Assembly: GCA_003132905.1 (NCBI GenBank)
Contig: PKZC01000268.1
Span: 3,210-29,363 of the forward strand
Length of the DNA stretch: 26,154 nucleotides
Direction of reading: 5' to 3'
From: Bryobacterales bacterium
GTDB lineage: Bacteria > Acidobacteriota > Terriglobia > Bryobacterales > Bryobacteraceae
Within the stretch, counting starts at the first letter, position 1; every line of letters starts with the position of its first letter. The translations under genes and the position numbers were made by a program. Of the stretch, positions 7,540 to 13,464 are shown one piece after another. The notes under the pieces are model-generated. The model did not search any database, was not told the origin of the DNA, and worked only from the letters and a program-made list of their open reading frames with translations.

Positions 7540-7713
7540 TTAGTGCGATCGGGTGGCGAAGTAATAATAGGTCCAGACAAAAATCAATCCGGCGATGCAT
7601 AGCCCGAGCATGAAAAGCTTGCGTCCGGTGGTGGGTTGGTAGCCGGGTTTTTCGTCTTTAGCTGGTGACTGAGGGGCCGGTGGCTGGTGGCTGGTGGCTG
7701 GTTCGGATGCCAT
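7540..7713 (-). CDS. Small single-span membrane protein, 57 residues
   Basis: An ORF below common length cut-offs that reads convincingly as a protein. The N-terminal 33 residues are proline/glutamine-rich and soluble (MASEPATSHQPPAPQSP...). They are followed by one transmembrane helix, about residues 34-53 (LFMLGLCIAGLIFVWTYYYF), and a short polar end ATRSH. It is probably an inner-membrane protein with its N-terminus in the cytoplasm. The codons for residues 4-12 consist of three copies of a 7-base repeat (7679-7699). No Shine-Dalgarno is present, but TATACT (7730-7725) lies 11 bases before the ATG, suggesting a very short leader. It converges with the 7268-7534 gene, with 5 bases between the stops. 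Confidence 0.6.
   Translation of the reverse strand: MASEPATSHQPPAPQSPAKDEKPGYQPTTGRKLFMLGLCIAGLIFVWTYYYFATRSH
7679..7701. repeat. Heptanucleotide tandem repeat, three copies
   Basis: GGTGGCT occurs three times in tandem (7679-7699) plus two further bases, inside the N-terminal coding part of the 57-residue membrane protein. Seven is not a multiple of three, so gain or loss of a unit would shift the frame. Confidence 0.9.
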
Positions 7714-7721
7714 GAGTCAAT

Positions 7722-8217
7722 TCAAGTATAACGTCGGTATTCCGGCTTAGGCAGGGGGCCTTTCTTGGCCCACTCATTAAACGGATCGCCCGCATACGCG
7801 AACTGCACATTGCCCGTGCCATCGGTAACGAGAGAACGGGTTTGCTGGTTGACGCCCGTAACGGTCACAGCCACAGGTAGATTTCCAACCGCGACGCCAT
7901 CGGTAGCCAGCGCCGATACATTCAATTCCTCAATCTGCTTCTCCTGGAGCGGCGTGCCTTGGCTTGGACTCAACGTCAGCAGCACAGACGGCGGAATCGG
8001 CGCGCCGCCCGCCAGCATGGTCAATGTAAGATTCTTGTCGCCGCCCTTGGCGTAATCCACTTCGTAGGGATACACTCCGGGCGAGAGGAAGTTCACCGTA
8101 ATCGAACTCGATGCCGGAGCCGAGCGCTGAAGGGCGGGCTGCTTCTTGCTTTCCTCCAGTTCTCGGACGTTCGTAGTGCGGCTCAATGGGAGATCCGTTG
8201 GTTTCTGTCCCGGGCTT
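7722..8217 (-). pseudogene. Remnant of an Ig-like (Big_1/PA14-type) surface protein
   Basis: The frame is open from 8312 but its first part overlaps the end of the 8218-8571 gene, so it has no credible start of its own. Downstream residues are recognisably modular: SITVNFLSPGVYPYEVDYAKGG resembles the end of a PA14-like domain, and VSALATDGVAVGNLPVAVTVTG...TDGTGNVQFAYAG resembles a bacterial Ig-like (Big_1) domain common in large Rhs-type or adhesin proteins of this phylum. The product then stops abruptly after KPEYRRYT. It looks like a fragment cut at both ends. It could instead be a short functional gene with an unusual start, which I consider less likely. Confidence 0.55.
7725..7730 (-). 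promoter_or_regulatory. Candidate -10 element (TATACT) for the 57-residue protein
   Basis: A near-consensus -10 hexamer ending 11 bases before the ATG at 7713, so the transcript leader would be about 5 bases. No convincing -35 element is visible. The hexamer overlaps the stop region of the upstream pseudogene. Confidence 0.35.
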
Positions 8218-8571
8218 TCAGGGAAGAAAAGCCGTAAGATGCTCAGCGGAGGGCGGATTGATGATAGGCGATCCGTCGTACCTGATGATTTCAAGCATTG
8301 ACATGAATCCACCCTTTCCGAGATGTAAGATCACAGCAATATCGGCACCGTCGGCGTCTTTGCAGACTCCTTCGGCCACTGGTGCATACTTGCCCGTCGC
8401 CCCAGTCCCTCCGAAACATTCAAGCCGCAGTGTCCCGTCGTCTTCTATTTGTTTTGCCTTGATGTAGTTCACCTGCGTCCGCAACTCATCACGCCCGTGA
8501 ATAGCTGCGTTGATGAGCTTTCGCAACAGCTCCCTTTCTCGTGTGTTAAGCTCCCTGAATTCAGAATCCAC
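8218..8571 (-). CDS. DUF6984-like hypothetical protein, 117 residues
   Basis: It starts with GTG at 8571, with a good Shine-Dalgarno (GAGGGGG, about 6 bases upstream). The sequence opens with a helix (RELNTRERELLRKLINAA) and ends in a beta-rich half with IAVILHLGKGGFMSMLEIIRYDGSPI. This organisation matches my memory of the DUF6984 group, small proteins of unknown function often near polymorphic toxins, where they may act as immunity or accessory proteins. The neighbours, an Ig-like surface-protein fragment on one side and two small accessory ORFs on the other, agree with such a setting. The family name is tentative. Confidence 0.6.
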   Translation of the reverse strand: MDSEFRELNTRERELLRKLINAAIHGRDELRTQVNYIKAKQIEDDGTLRLECFGGTGATGKYAPVAEGVCKDADGADIAVILHLGKGGFMSMLEIIRYDGSPIINPPSAEHLTAFLP

Positions 8572-8595
8572 TTTGGCCCCCTCGACGTCAACTGA

Positions 8596-8892
8596 TCACG
8601 GAATGTTCTGTGGAAAGTACGTGCCGATTCGAATGTCTGCGGCGGCGAGGATGAACACCCGGGCAGCCCAGGGAACATTCCGTAAGAGCGGAGAATTGAA
8701 CATTAAATCGAATGGACCGCCGAACGTACCGCCTGCCGCCTGCACTTCTGCAATATATTCTCGCACCAGAAAATGCTCGGTGAACGCGAACGCCTTCCCA
8801 ACCGGACCGACGCAGTCTCAGTCCGCCGAAGGCCTTTCCCCAATGATGCTTGTCCACGGGCCCGACCCGCCATATGACAAGAACTCAACCAT
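8596..8892 (-). pseudogene. Small ORF interrupted by an in-frame TGA (possible toxin or immunity remnant)
   Basis: Reading from ATG at 8892, the frame gives a sensible 24-residue start (MVEFLSYGGSGPWTSIIGE...), meets TGA at 8820-8818 and continues for 73 more codons. The distal part includes FTEHFLVREYIAEVQAAGG and PWAARVFILAAADIRIGTYF, both globular-protein-like, and the frame ends at 8596. Composition on both sides of the TGA is similar, so this is most simply a nonsense-inactivated gene. Selenocysteine is conceivable but nothing else in the window supports it. It sits between an antitoxin-like ORF and the DUF6984-like gene on the same strand. I do not recognise the family. Confidence 0.4.
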
Positions 8893-8905
8893 TCCAATCG
8901 GCGAG

Positions 8906-9085
8906 TCATCGCGAATCGCGACGCTTCTGAATCGCCTGGAACCGAGCTTCGCTTTCAGCGCGTATTTTACGAACCCAGGCCGCAGCTCCGTCCTTTAACT
9001 CCGGATGATCTTCGTCCTTCCAAATCGGACCCCTGAGCTCAAAGAACTTCAGAAGACGCTGTCGTTTTGTGTCGCTTTGCTTCAT
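8906..9085 (-). CDS. Small charged protein, 59 residues, antitoxin-like
   Basis: A short ORF (below typical cut-offs) starting 5 bases after the stop of the MBL-hydrolase gene and reading MKQSDTKRQRLLKFFELRG..., then a helical, highly charged end with AAAWVRKIRAESEARFQAIQKR. The pattern of a short basic start, an LRG.IW...HPEL segment and an arginine/glutamate-rich helix resembles the toxin-binding half of VapB/CopG-type antitoxins. The next ORF on this strand (8892) overlaps its end, the spacing usual for antitoxin-toxin pairs, but that ORF is interrupted and is not a PIN domain. The assignment as an antitoxin is a guess from composition and context. Confidence 0.45.
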   Translation of the reverse strand: MKQSDTKRQRLLKFFELRGPIWKDEDHPELKDGAAAWVRKIRAESEARFQAIQKRRDSR

Positions 9086-9090
9086 CTCGA

Positions 9091-9723
9091 TTACATCCCC
9101 TGCAAAAACGGGTTCCGTCGGCGCTCGCGGCCGATGGTCGTGCTCTGCCCGTGCCCCGGAATCACTACAACCGCATCGTCCAGAGGCAGCAGCTTATCGT
9201 GAATCGAGCGTAGAATCTGGCGTGAATTTCCGCCGGGCAAATCGGTGCGCCCGATGCTGTCCAGAAACAGAGTATCGCCGGCCACCAGCTTGTCCTCGGC
9301 TGGAATCCACACGCTGATGCTGCCTTGCGTGTGCCCGGGGGTCTCAAGCACTTGAAAGTCGGCCGAGCCCAGCTTCACGCTTTCCCCTTCGCGCGCGTTT
9401 ACATCGATCCCAGTCTTCGCCGGCGTCGCCACCCCCAGCCATTGCGCCTGATCATCAATATGATCGTAGAGTTCCTGATCGCTCGTGTTCATGTAAACCG
9501 GAGCGCCGGTGAGCGCCTTCAACTTCTGCGCGCCTCCGATGTGATCGATGTGCGCGTGCGTGACGATAATCGCCTTCACACGCAGATGATGCTTTTCTAA
9601 AACCGCTGTGATGCGCTCGATCTCATCGCCTGGGTCGATTACAATTGCTTCGCCGCTAGTCTCGTCTCCAAAGACCGAACAATTGCACTGCAAAGGGCCG
9701 ACCGGCAAAATTTCATGAATCAT
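9091..9723 (-). CDS. MBL-fold metallo-hydrolase (glyoxalase II-like)
   Basis: A 210-residue stand-alone metallo-beta-lactamase-fold hydrolase. The zinc ligands are all visible: HAHIDH at 56-61, H131 in ETPGHTQGS, D150 in VAGDTLF and H191 in IPGHG. GRTDLPGG after D150 is typical of the short YcbL/GloB-like hydrolases that act on glutathione or other thioesters. The C-terminal substrate domain of classical glyoxalase II is absent, so the substrate is open. It is divergent from the 9741 gene with only 17 bases between the start codons. Confidence 0.9.
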   Translation of the reverse strand: MIHEILPVGPLQCNCSVFGDETSGEAIVIDPGDEIERITAVLEKHHLRVKAIIVTHAHIDHIGGAQKLKALTGAPVYMNTSDQELYDHIDDQAQWLGVATPAKTGIDVNAREGESVKLGSADFQVLETPGHTQGSISVWIPAEDKLVAGDTLFLDSIGRTDLPGGNSRQILRSIHDKLLPLDDAVVVIPGHGQSTTIGRERRRNPFLQGM

Positions 9724-9728
9724 GATCG

Positions 9729-9734
9729 TATACT
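9729..9734 (+). promoter_or_regulatory. Candidate -10 element giving a leaderless mRNA
   Basis: TATACT lies 6 bases before the ATG at 9741, which would place transcription initiation on the A of the start codon. No Shine-Dalgarno exists in the 17-base intergenic space, consistent with leaderless translation. The -35 region would fall inside the divergent gene and is weak. Confidence 0.4.
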
Positions 9735-9740
9735 CGAATT

Positions 9741-10178
9741 ATGGACCCAGCTGTACGCGCGGTGCTCGGAGTGTGTATGCGGTGGATCCACATCGCCTCC
9801 GTTGTCACGCTGATTGGCGGGTTCCTCTACGCGCGCTTCGTTTTGGCTCCAGCACTGGCGTCGGTTCCTCCAACGGAAGGCTATAGATTGGGAAACCTTA
9901 TCGCCGCCGGCTTCCGTCCGCTATTGTTCACGGTCCTGATTACGACGCTGGGTTCGGGAATTTATAACTACGCGACGAAGGCCAGCTGCCCACCCACGTA
10001 CCGGCTATGGCTCGGAATCAAGCTGCTGCTCGTACTCCACATTTTCGCCGCGGCGGTGCTTTACTCGCTGCGTCCCTCGAATCTCGCAAAACGCAATCGA
10101 ACCGCTCTGGGAATTGTGATTTCCGGTCTGATCGTCATTGCGATCTCGAATTACCTAAGGTATCTCTCACTCCGATGA
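9741..10178 (+). CDS. CopD-like four-helix integral membrane protein
   Basis: A 145-residue inner-membrane protein with about four transmembrane helices (around residues 13-35, 53-70, 88-106 and 121-139). The first helix contains RWIHIASVVTLIGGFLYARFV, with the histidine and arginine seen in CopD/HemJ-like membrane proteins. Copper or heme involvement is known for parts of that superfamily, but this protein could be any of its uncharacterised members. Its TGA overlaps the next ATG (ATGA), so it is coupled to the YgfZ-like gene. Confidence 0.7.
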   Translation: MDPAVRAVLGVCMRWIHIASVVTLIGGFLYARFVLAPALASVPPTEGYRLGNLIAAGFRPLLFTVLITTLGSGIYNYATKASCPPTYRLWLGIKLLLVLHIFAAAVLYSLRPSNLAKRNRTALGIVISGLIVIAISNYLRYLSLR

Positions 10179-11059
10179 CTGCTACGAAAACGATGACCGG
10201 CTACGAAGCACTGCGTGATCGCGCCGCGTGGATCGACCTGCCGGCGCGCGGGAAAATCAAACTCATGGGCGAAGATCGCGCGCGCCTGCTGCACTCGATG
10301 ACCACCAATCACATCCAGCAACTGACGCCCGGCACTGGCTGTTACGCTTTTTTCCTGAATGACAAGGGCCGTGTGATTGCCGACGCGAACGTCCTGTGCC
10401 GCCCGGATTACTTCTTGCTGGATGTCGAACCGGAGACGCGCGAGCCGCTCTATCAGCACCTGGATCGTTTCATCATCGCCGACGACGTCACGCTCGAAGA
10501 TGCCACGGACGCACTCGCGACCATCGCGGTGGAAGGTCCAGAAGCGGCCCAAGTGATGCAGCGCGCAGGCGCGCCGGTCCCTGATGCTGATTATTCCAGC
10601 GTGGATTGGGGAGACATGCTTGTCGCGCGCCTGAACTCGACGGGCAGCGCTGGATTTTTTATCTTCACCCCTGTCGCAGAAAAGGCCGCCCTGATCGCGC
10701 GCCTGGAAGCCGCGGGGGCCGAACCTGCCGACGCCGAAGCCGCCCGCGTAGTCCGCCTGGAACATGGCAAGCCGCGCTTTAGCCAAGACATCAGCGAACG
10801 TTTTCTCGCTCAGGAAGCCAACCAGCCGCACGCGCTGCATTTCAGCAAGGGCTGTTATTTGGGGCAGGAAATCGTGGAGCGAGTGCGGTCACGCGGCCAG
10901 ATCCATCGCGTCCTCAAACCGGTGACGCTGGAAACCACAGATCCGCCCGCTCCGGGTGCGAAACTCGATCTAAACGGAATCGCAGTCGAGATTACATCTG
11001 CGGCTTATTCGCCGGCTCTTGGCAAAGTTGTCGCGCTGGCTTACGTGCGCACCGGCTAG
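10175..11059 (+). CDS. ygfZ: Folate-binding protein YgfZ/GcvT-like (iron-sulfur cluster assembly)
   Basis: The 294-residue product has the GcvT-type fold: ARGKIKLMGEDRARLLHSM near the N-terminus, GRVIADANVL, and the diagnostic YgfZ motif KGCYLGQE at about 225-232 with its conserved cysteine. YgfZ (IBA57 family) binds tetrahydrofolate and supports maturation or repair of certain [4Fe-4S] enzymes such as MiaB. The start at 10175 is chosen because it overlaps the upstream stop as ATGA; a second ATG at 10193 also fits. The frame is open further upstream but only as a shadow of the membrane-protein gene. Confidence 0.9.
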   Translation: MTATKTMTGYEALRDRAAWIDLPARGKIKLMGEDRARLLHSMTTNHIQQLTPGTGCYAFFLNDKGRVIADANVLCRPDYFLLDVEPETREPLYQHLDRFIIADDVTLEDATDALATIAVEGPEAAQVMQRAGAPVPDADYSSVDWGDMLVARLNSTGSAGFFIFTPVAEKAALIARLEAAGAEPADAEAARVVRLEHGKPRFSQDISERFLAQEANQPHALHFSKGCYLGQEIVERVRSRGQIHRVLKPVTLETTDPPAPGAKLDLNGIAVEITSAAYSPALGKVVALAYVRTG

Positions 11060-12051
11060 TTCCGGGTGTTCAGCACTTTTGGAATCGACAAATAACCGAC
11101 GATAGCGTCTTTCTTCACGTCGTTGACCACCAGCTCATATGGCTGCTTGGCCTTTGACGTCATGAATTGAAGAGGTTCGTTGATACCCCGATCTTTCTTC
11201 TCTGTGGTCTTGTCGTCAGCCGTCAACTCGATGGTGTAACGGTACTTCTTGGGGTCGGTACGTTTCAAAAGCACCATCACGTCGCCCACCTTTTGTGGCG
11301 TTTTCGACTTGGTAATGGTGAATTGCACGTAGTTCCGTTCCCCCAACGCCTGCAGAGCCGAGAGTTCCTTCTGGTTTGTCGCGATCAGCACGCTATGGCC
11401 GTCAATCTCACCCGTGGCGCGCTTCAGATCGGCGACGGTTTTTTCCAATTCCGATTTCGTCGAGGCTACGTCGCCCTTCACGGCGGTCACTTCGGTGCCC
11501 ACTTGTGAAAACTGCGAATCCGCCGATTCCTTCACTTTTGAAATATCGGAAGACAACTCCTGCTTGGCTTGCGCCTGCGCGGCCTCCAAAGCGGCGCGCG
11601 TCTCATCCACCTTCTTGAGCGCTTCGTCCTTGGCTTGGCCGGCAGCCAGGTTCGCTTGACGACGCGCGCGCTCTAGCTGTTCGCGAAGCTCCTCCACGGT
11701 TCGCCGGTTGCTCCGCGTACTTACGGACGTAGCCTCTTCGAGCTTATCCAAGCGGGATTGCGCCGTGTCATTGGCCGCCGAAAGGTCCTTCTTCACTTTG
11801 TCCAACTGCATGTACAGGTACACGTTAGCGGCAATCAGCGCGACGACGACGCCGAACAGGACGCCCAGTTTCCATCCCACGCCTCCACTAGCGGGGACTG
11901 GCGGGGGCGGCGGATAATACGGCGGCGGAGGTGCGTAATAGGCGGGCGCACCTGGGGGTGGAACTGAAGGAGGTGCTGACGGTGGCGCCGGGGGAGGCGA
12001 GTACGGCGGCTCAGAACCTGAACCCGGGCTGGGATTGGGGAAAATGGACAT
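11056..12051 (-). CDS. Proline-rich, single-span coiled-coil membrane protein, 331 residues
   Basis: Four regions are visible. Residues 1-55 are very rich in proline, serine and tyrosine (repeated PPPAPP, YYPPPPP). One transmembrane helix follows at about 59-80 (WKLGVLFGVVVALIAANVYLY). A long coiled coil occupies about 82-230, with heptads rich in Lys, Glu, Ala and Gln (EELREQLERARRQA). The last ~90 residues form a beta-rich globular domain (NYVQFTITKSKTPQKVG, KYRYTIELTADD, IVGYLSIPKVLN). It should sit in the inner membrane with the proline-rich tail in the cytoplasm. I do not recognise the family. It converges on the YgfZ gene with a 4-base overlap. Confidence 0.8.
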   Translation of the reverse strand: MSIFPNPSPGSGSEPPYSPPPAPPSAPPSVPPPGAPAYYAPPPPYYPPPPPVPASGGVGWKLGVLFGVVVALIAANVYLYMQLDKVKKDLSAANDTAQSRLDKLEEATSVSTRSNRRTVEELREQLERARRQANLAAGQAKDEALKKVDETRAALEAAQAQAKQELSSDISKVKESADSQFSQVGTEVTAVKGDVASTKSELEKTVADLKRATGEIDGHSVLIATNQKELSALQALGERNYVQFTITKSKTPQKVGDVMVLLKRTDPKKYRYTIELTADDKTTEKKDRGINEPLQFMTSKAKQPYELVVNDVKKDAIVGYLSIPKVLNTRN

Positions 12052-12116
12052 GTGACCTCTGCTCCGTAGGTTACCAGTTATATGACCTTTTGGATGGATG
12101 GCCCAACCCGCCGGTT

Positions 12117-12731
12117 TCAGCTCTCCTTCGGCTTCGATCGCGGCACCGCGAATTCCAGGAACGCCTGTTTCGGCATCCCGGGCTCAAAGCATCGGCGGCA
12201 GCGCGCCTCGTACATTCCACTGGCGCCCACCACGATCAGGTCGTTCGATTCCACCAATCGCTGGGTATGTTTGGCGGGATTGCCGCAGCGCATACAAATC
12301 GCGAGCGTCTTGGTGATGGATTCGGCCAGACAGAGGAGTTCGGGCATGGGCGAAAACGGGCGGCCCATATAATCGGTGTCGAGGCCTGCGACGAAGACCT
12401 GCTTCCCGCTGTCGGCCAGTTGCGTCGCCACATCCACCAAGCCTGGACCGAAGAAGTTCGCTTCATCGATCCCCACCACTTCCGTGCGCGAATCCAGATG
12501 TGTCAGGATGTCGGCGGCGCTTTGAACGGCCTGCGACTTCATCCGCCGATCGTTATGCGAAACAATTTCGTCGCTGGAATAACGATCGTCGATCAGCGGT
12601 TTAAAGACCTGTACGCGTTTCCGGGCGATGATGGAACGATGAAGCCGCCGCATCAGCTCCTCGCTCTTGCCTGAAAACATCGGACCGCAAATCGCTTCGA
12701 TCCAGCCTAGATTACCGGTGACTATATCCAT
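12117..12731 (-). CDS. tdk: Thymidine kinase (type II)
   Basis: It phosphorylates thymidine with ATP in the pyrimidine salvage pathway. The 204-residue product has P-loop GPMFSGKSEE at about 16-25, the Walker B-like VVGIDEANFF, the lasso/zinc region with CMRCGNPAKHTQR and CRRC, and the substrate-loop segment GASGMYEARC. The ATG at 12731 is chosen because type II kinases start about eight to ten residues before GWIEAICG; an upstream ATG at 12755 is in frame but adds an unusual MIRCGSQW extension. It is divergent from the methyltransferase gene with a very short shared region. Confidence 0.95.
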   Translation of the reverse strand: MDIVTGNLGWIEAICGPMFSGKSEELMRRLHRSIIARKRVQVFKPLIDDRYSSDEIVSHNDRRMKSQAVQSAADILTHLDSRTEVVGIDEANFFGPGLVDVATQLADSGKQVFVAGLDTDYMGRPFSPMPELLCLAESITKTLAICMRCGNPAKHTQRLVESNDLIVVGASGMYEARCRRCFEPGMPKQAFLEFAVPRSKPKES

Positions 12732-12761
12732 CCACTGACTGCCGCATCTTATCATGAGAGG

Positions 12762-13436
12762 GTGCCTGCGGCAGCCAGTCTACTCAACCAACGTTTCATC
12801 GTTCCCGAGATGCTGGATCACGCTCCTCCCGACGTGGCGCGCGCCAGCCTGCGCGACCTGGCGCGGATCAATCGCTATCTGGGCGGTTATTACGTGCTTG
12901 GAAAACTGTTCCAGAGCGTTGCGAAGCCGGGTGACCGTTTTTCGGTGCTCGATATCGGCGCAGCTTCGGGCGATATGGGGGCCGCGATCCGACGCCGGTA
13001 TCCGCTCGCTCAAGTCACATCGCTCGATTACAAAGGCGATCATCTGGCGCAGGCGGCCGATCCGAAAGTGGTGGCAGATGCGTTCCGTCTGCCCTTTCGC
13101 GCGTCCAGCTTCGATTTCGTATTCAGCTCGCTATTCCTGCATCACTTCACGAACGATCAAGTTGTGGAGCTGTTCCGCAGCTTCCGCGGCCTGGCGCGCC
13201 GCGCTGTGCTCGCCATCGATCTGGATCGCGGACCGCTCGCCTACTACTTCCTTCCCAACACGCGCTGGCTATTTGGCTGGCACGACATTACGATTAGCGA
13301 CGGTCAGATTTCCGTGGCGGCGGCATTAAAGCAGGACGAATTGCGGACGCTGGCGATACGCGCGGGATTAGATGGCGCGCGAGTGCGCGTGCACCGGCCG
13401 TGGTCGCGATTGTCGCTGGTGGCGCCGGTCGCCTGA
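12762..13436 (+). CDS. Class I SAM-dependent methyltransferase, 224 residues
   Basis: The SAM-binding motif I is FSVLDIGAASGDMG (about 60-73), followed by TSLDYKGDHL (acidic residue at the end of strand 2), VVADAFRLPFRASSFDFVFSS-like motifs II/III and LFLHHFTNDQVVELF. The N-terminal part (RFIVPEMLDHAPPDVARASLRDLARINRYLGG) resembles a group of methyltransferases sometimes found with polyketide or isoprenoid genes, but no substrate can be assigned here. The GTG at 12762 is the likely start; an ATG at 12754 is in a different frame and its translation is not protein-like. It is transcribed toward the MacB-like permease, 28 bases away. Confidence 0.85.
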   Translation: MPAAASLLNQRFIVPEMLDHAPPDVARASLRDLARINRYLGGYYVLGKLFQSVAKPGDRFSVLDIGAASGDMGAAIRRRYPLAQVTSLDYKGDHLAQAADPKVVADAFRLPFRASSFDFVFSSLFLHHFTNDQVVELFRSFRGLARRAVLAIDLDRGPLAYYFLPNTRWLFGWHDITISDGQISVAAALKQDELRTLAIRAGLDGARVRVHRPWSRLSLVAPVA

Positions 13437-13464
13437 ACAGCTCCGAAATTTAGATACTGTGATT

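Noticed and set aside
8818..8820. Selenocysteine reading of the in-frame TGA
   Set aside because: No clear insertion hairpin directly downstream and no selenium gene in the window; a nonsense mutation explains the data more simply.
8510..8998. 162-codon plus-strand ORF across the accessory patch
   Set aside because: It is the mirror of the minus-strand frames 8596-8892 and 8906-9085; its own translation is rich in Ser, Thr, Pro and Arg without patterned hydrophobicity, and it lacks a ribosome-binding site.
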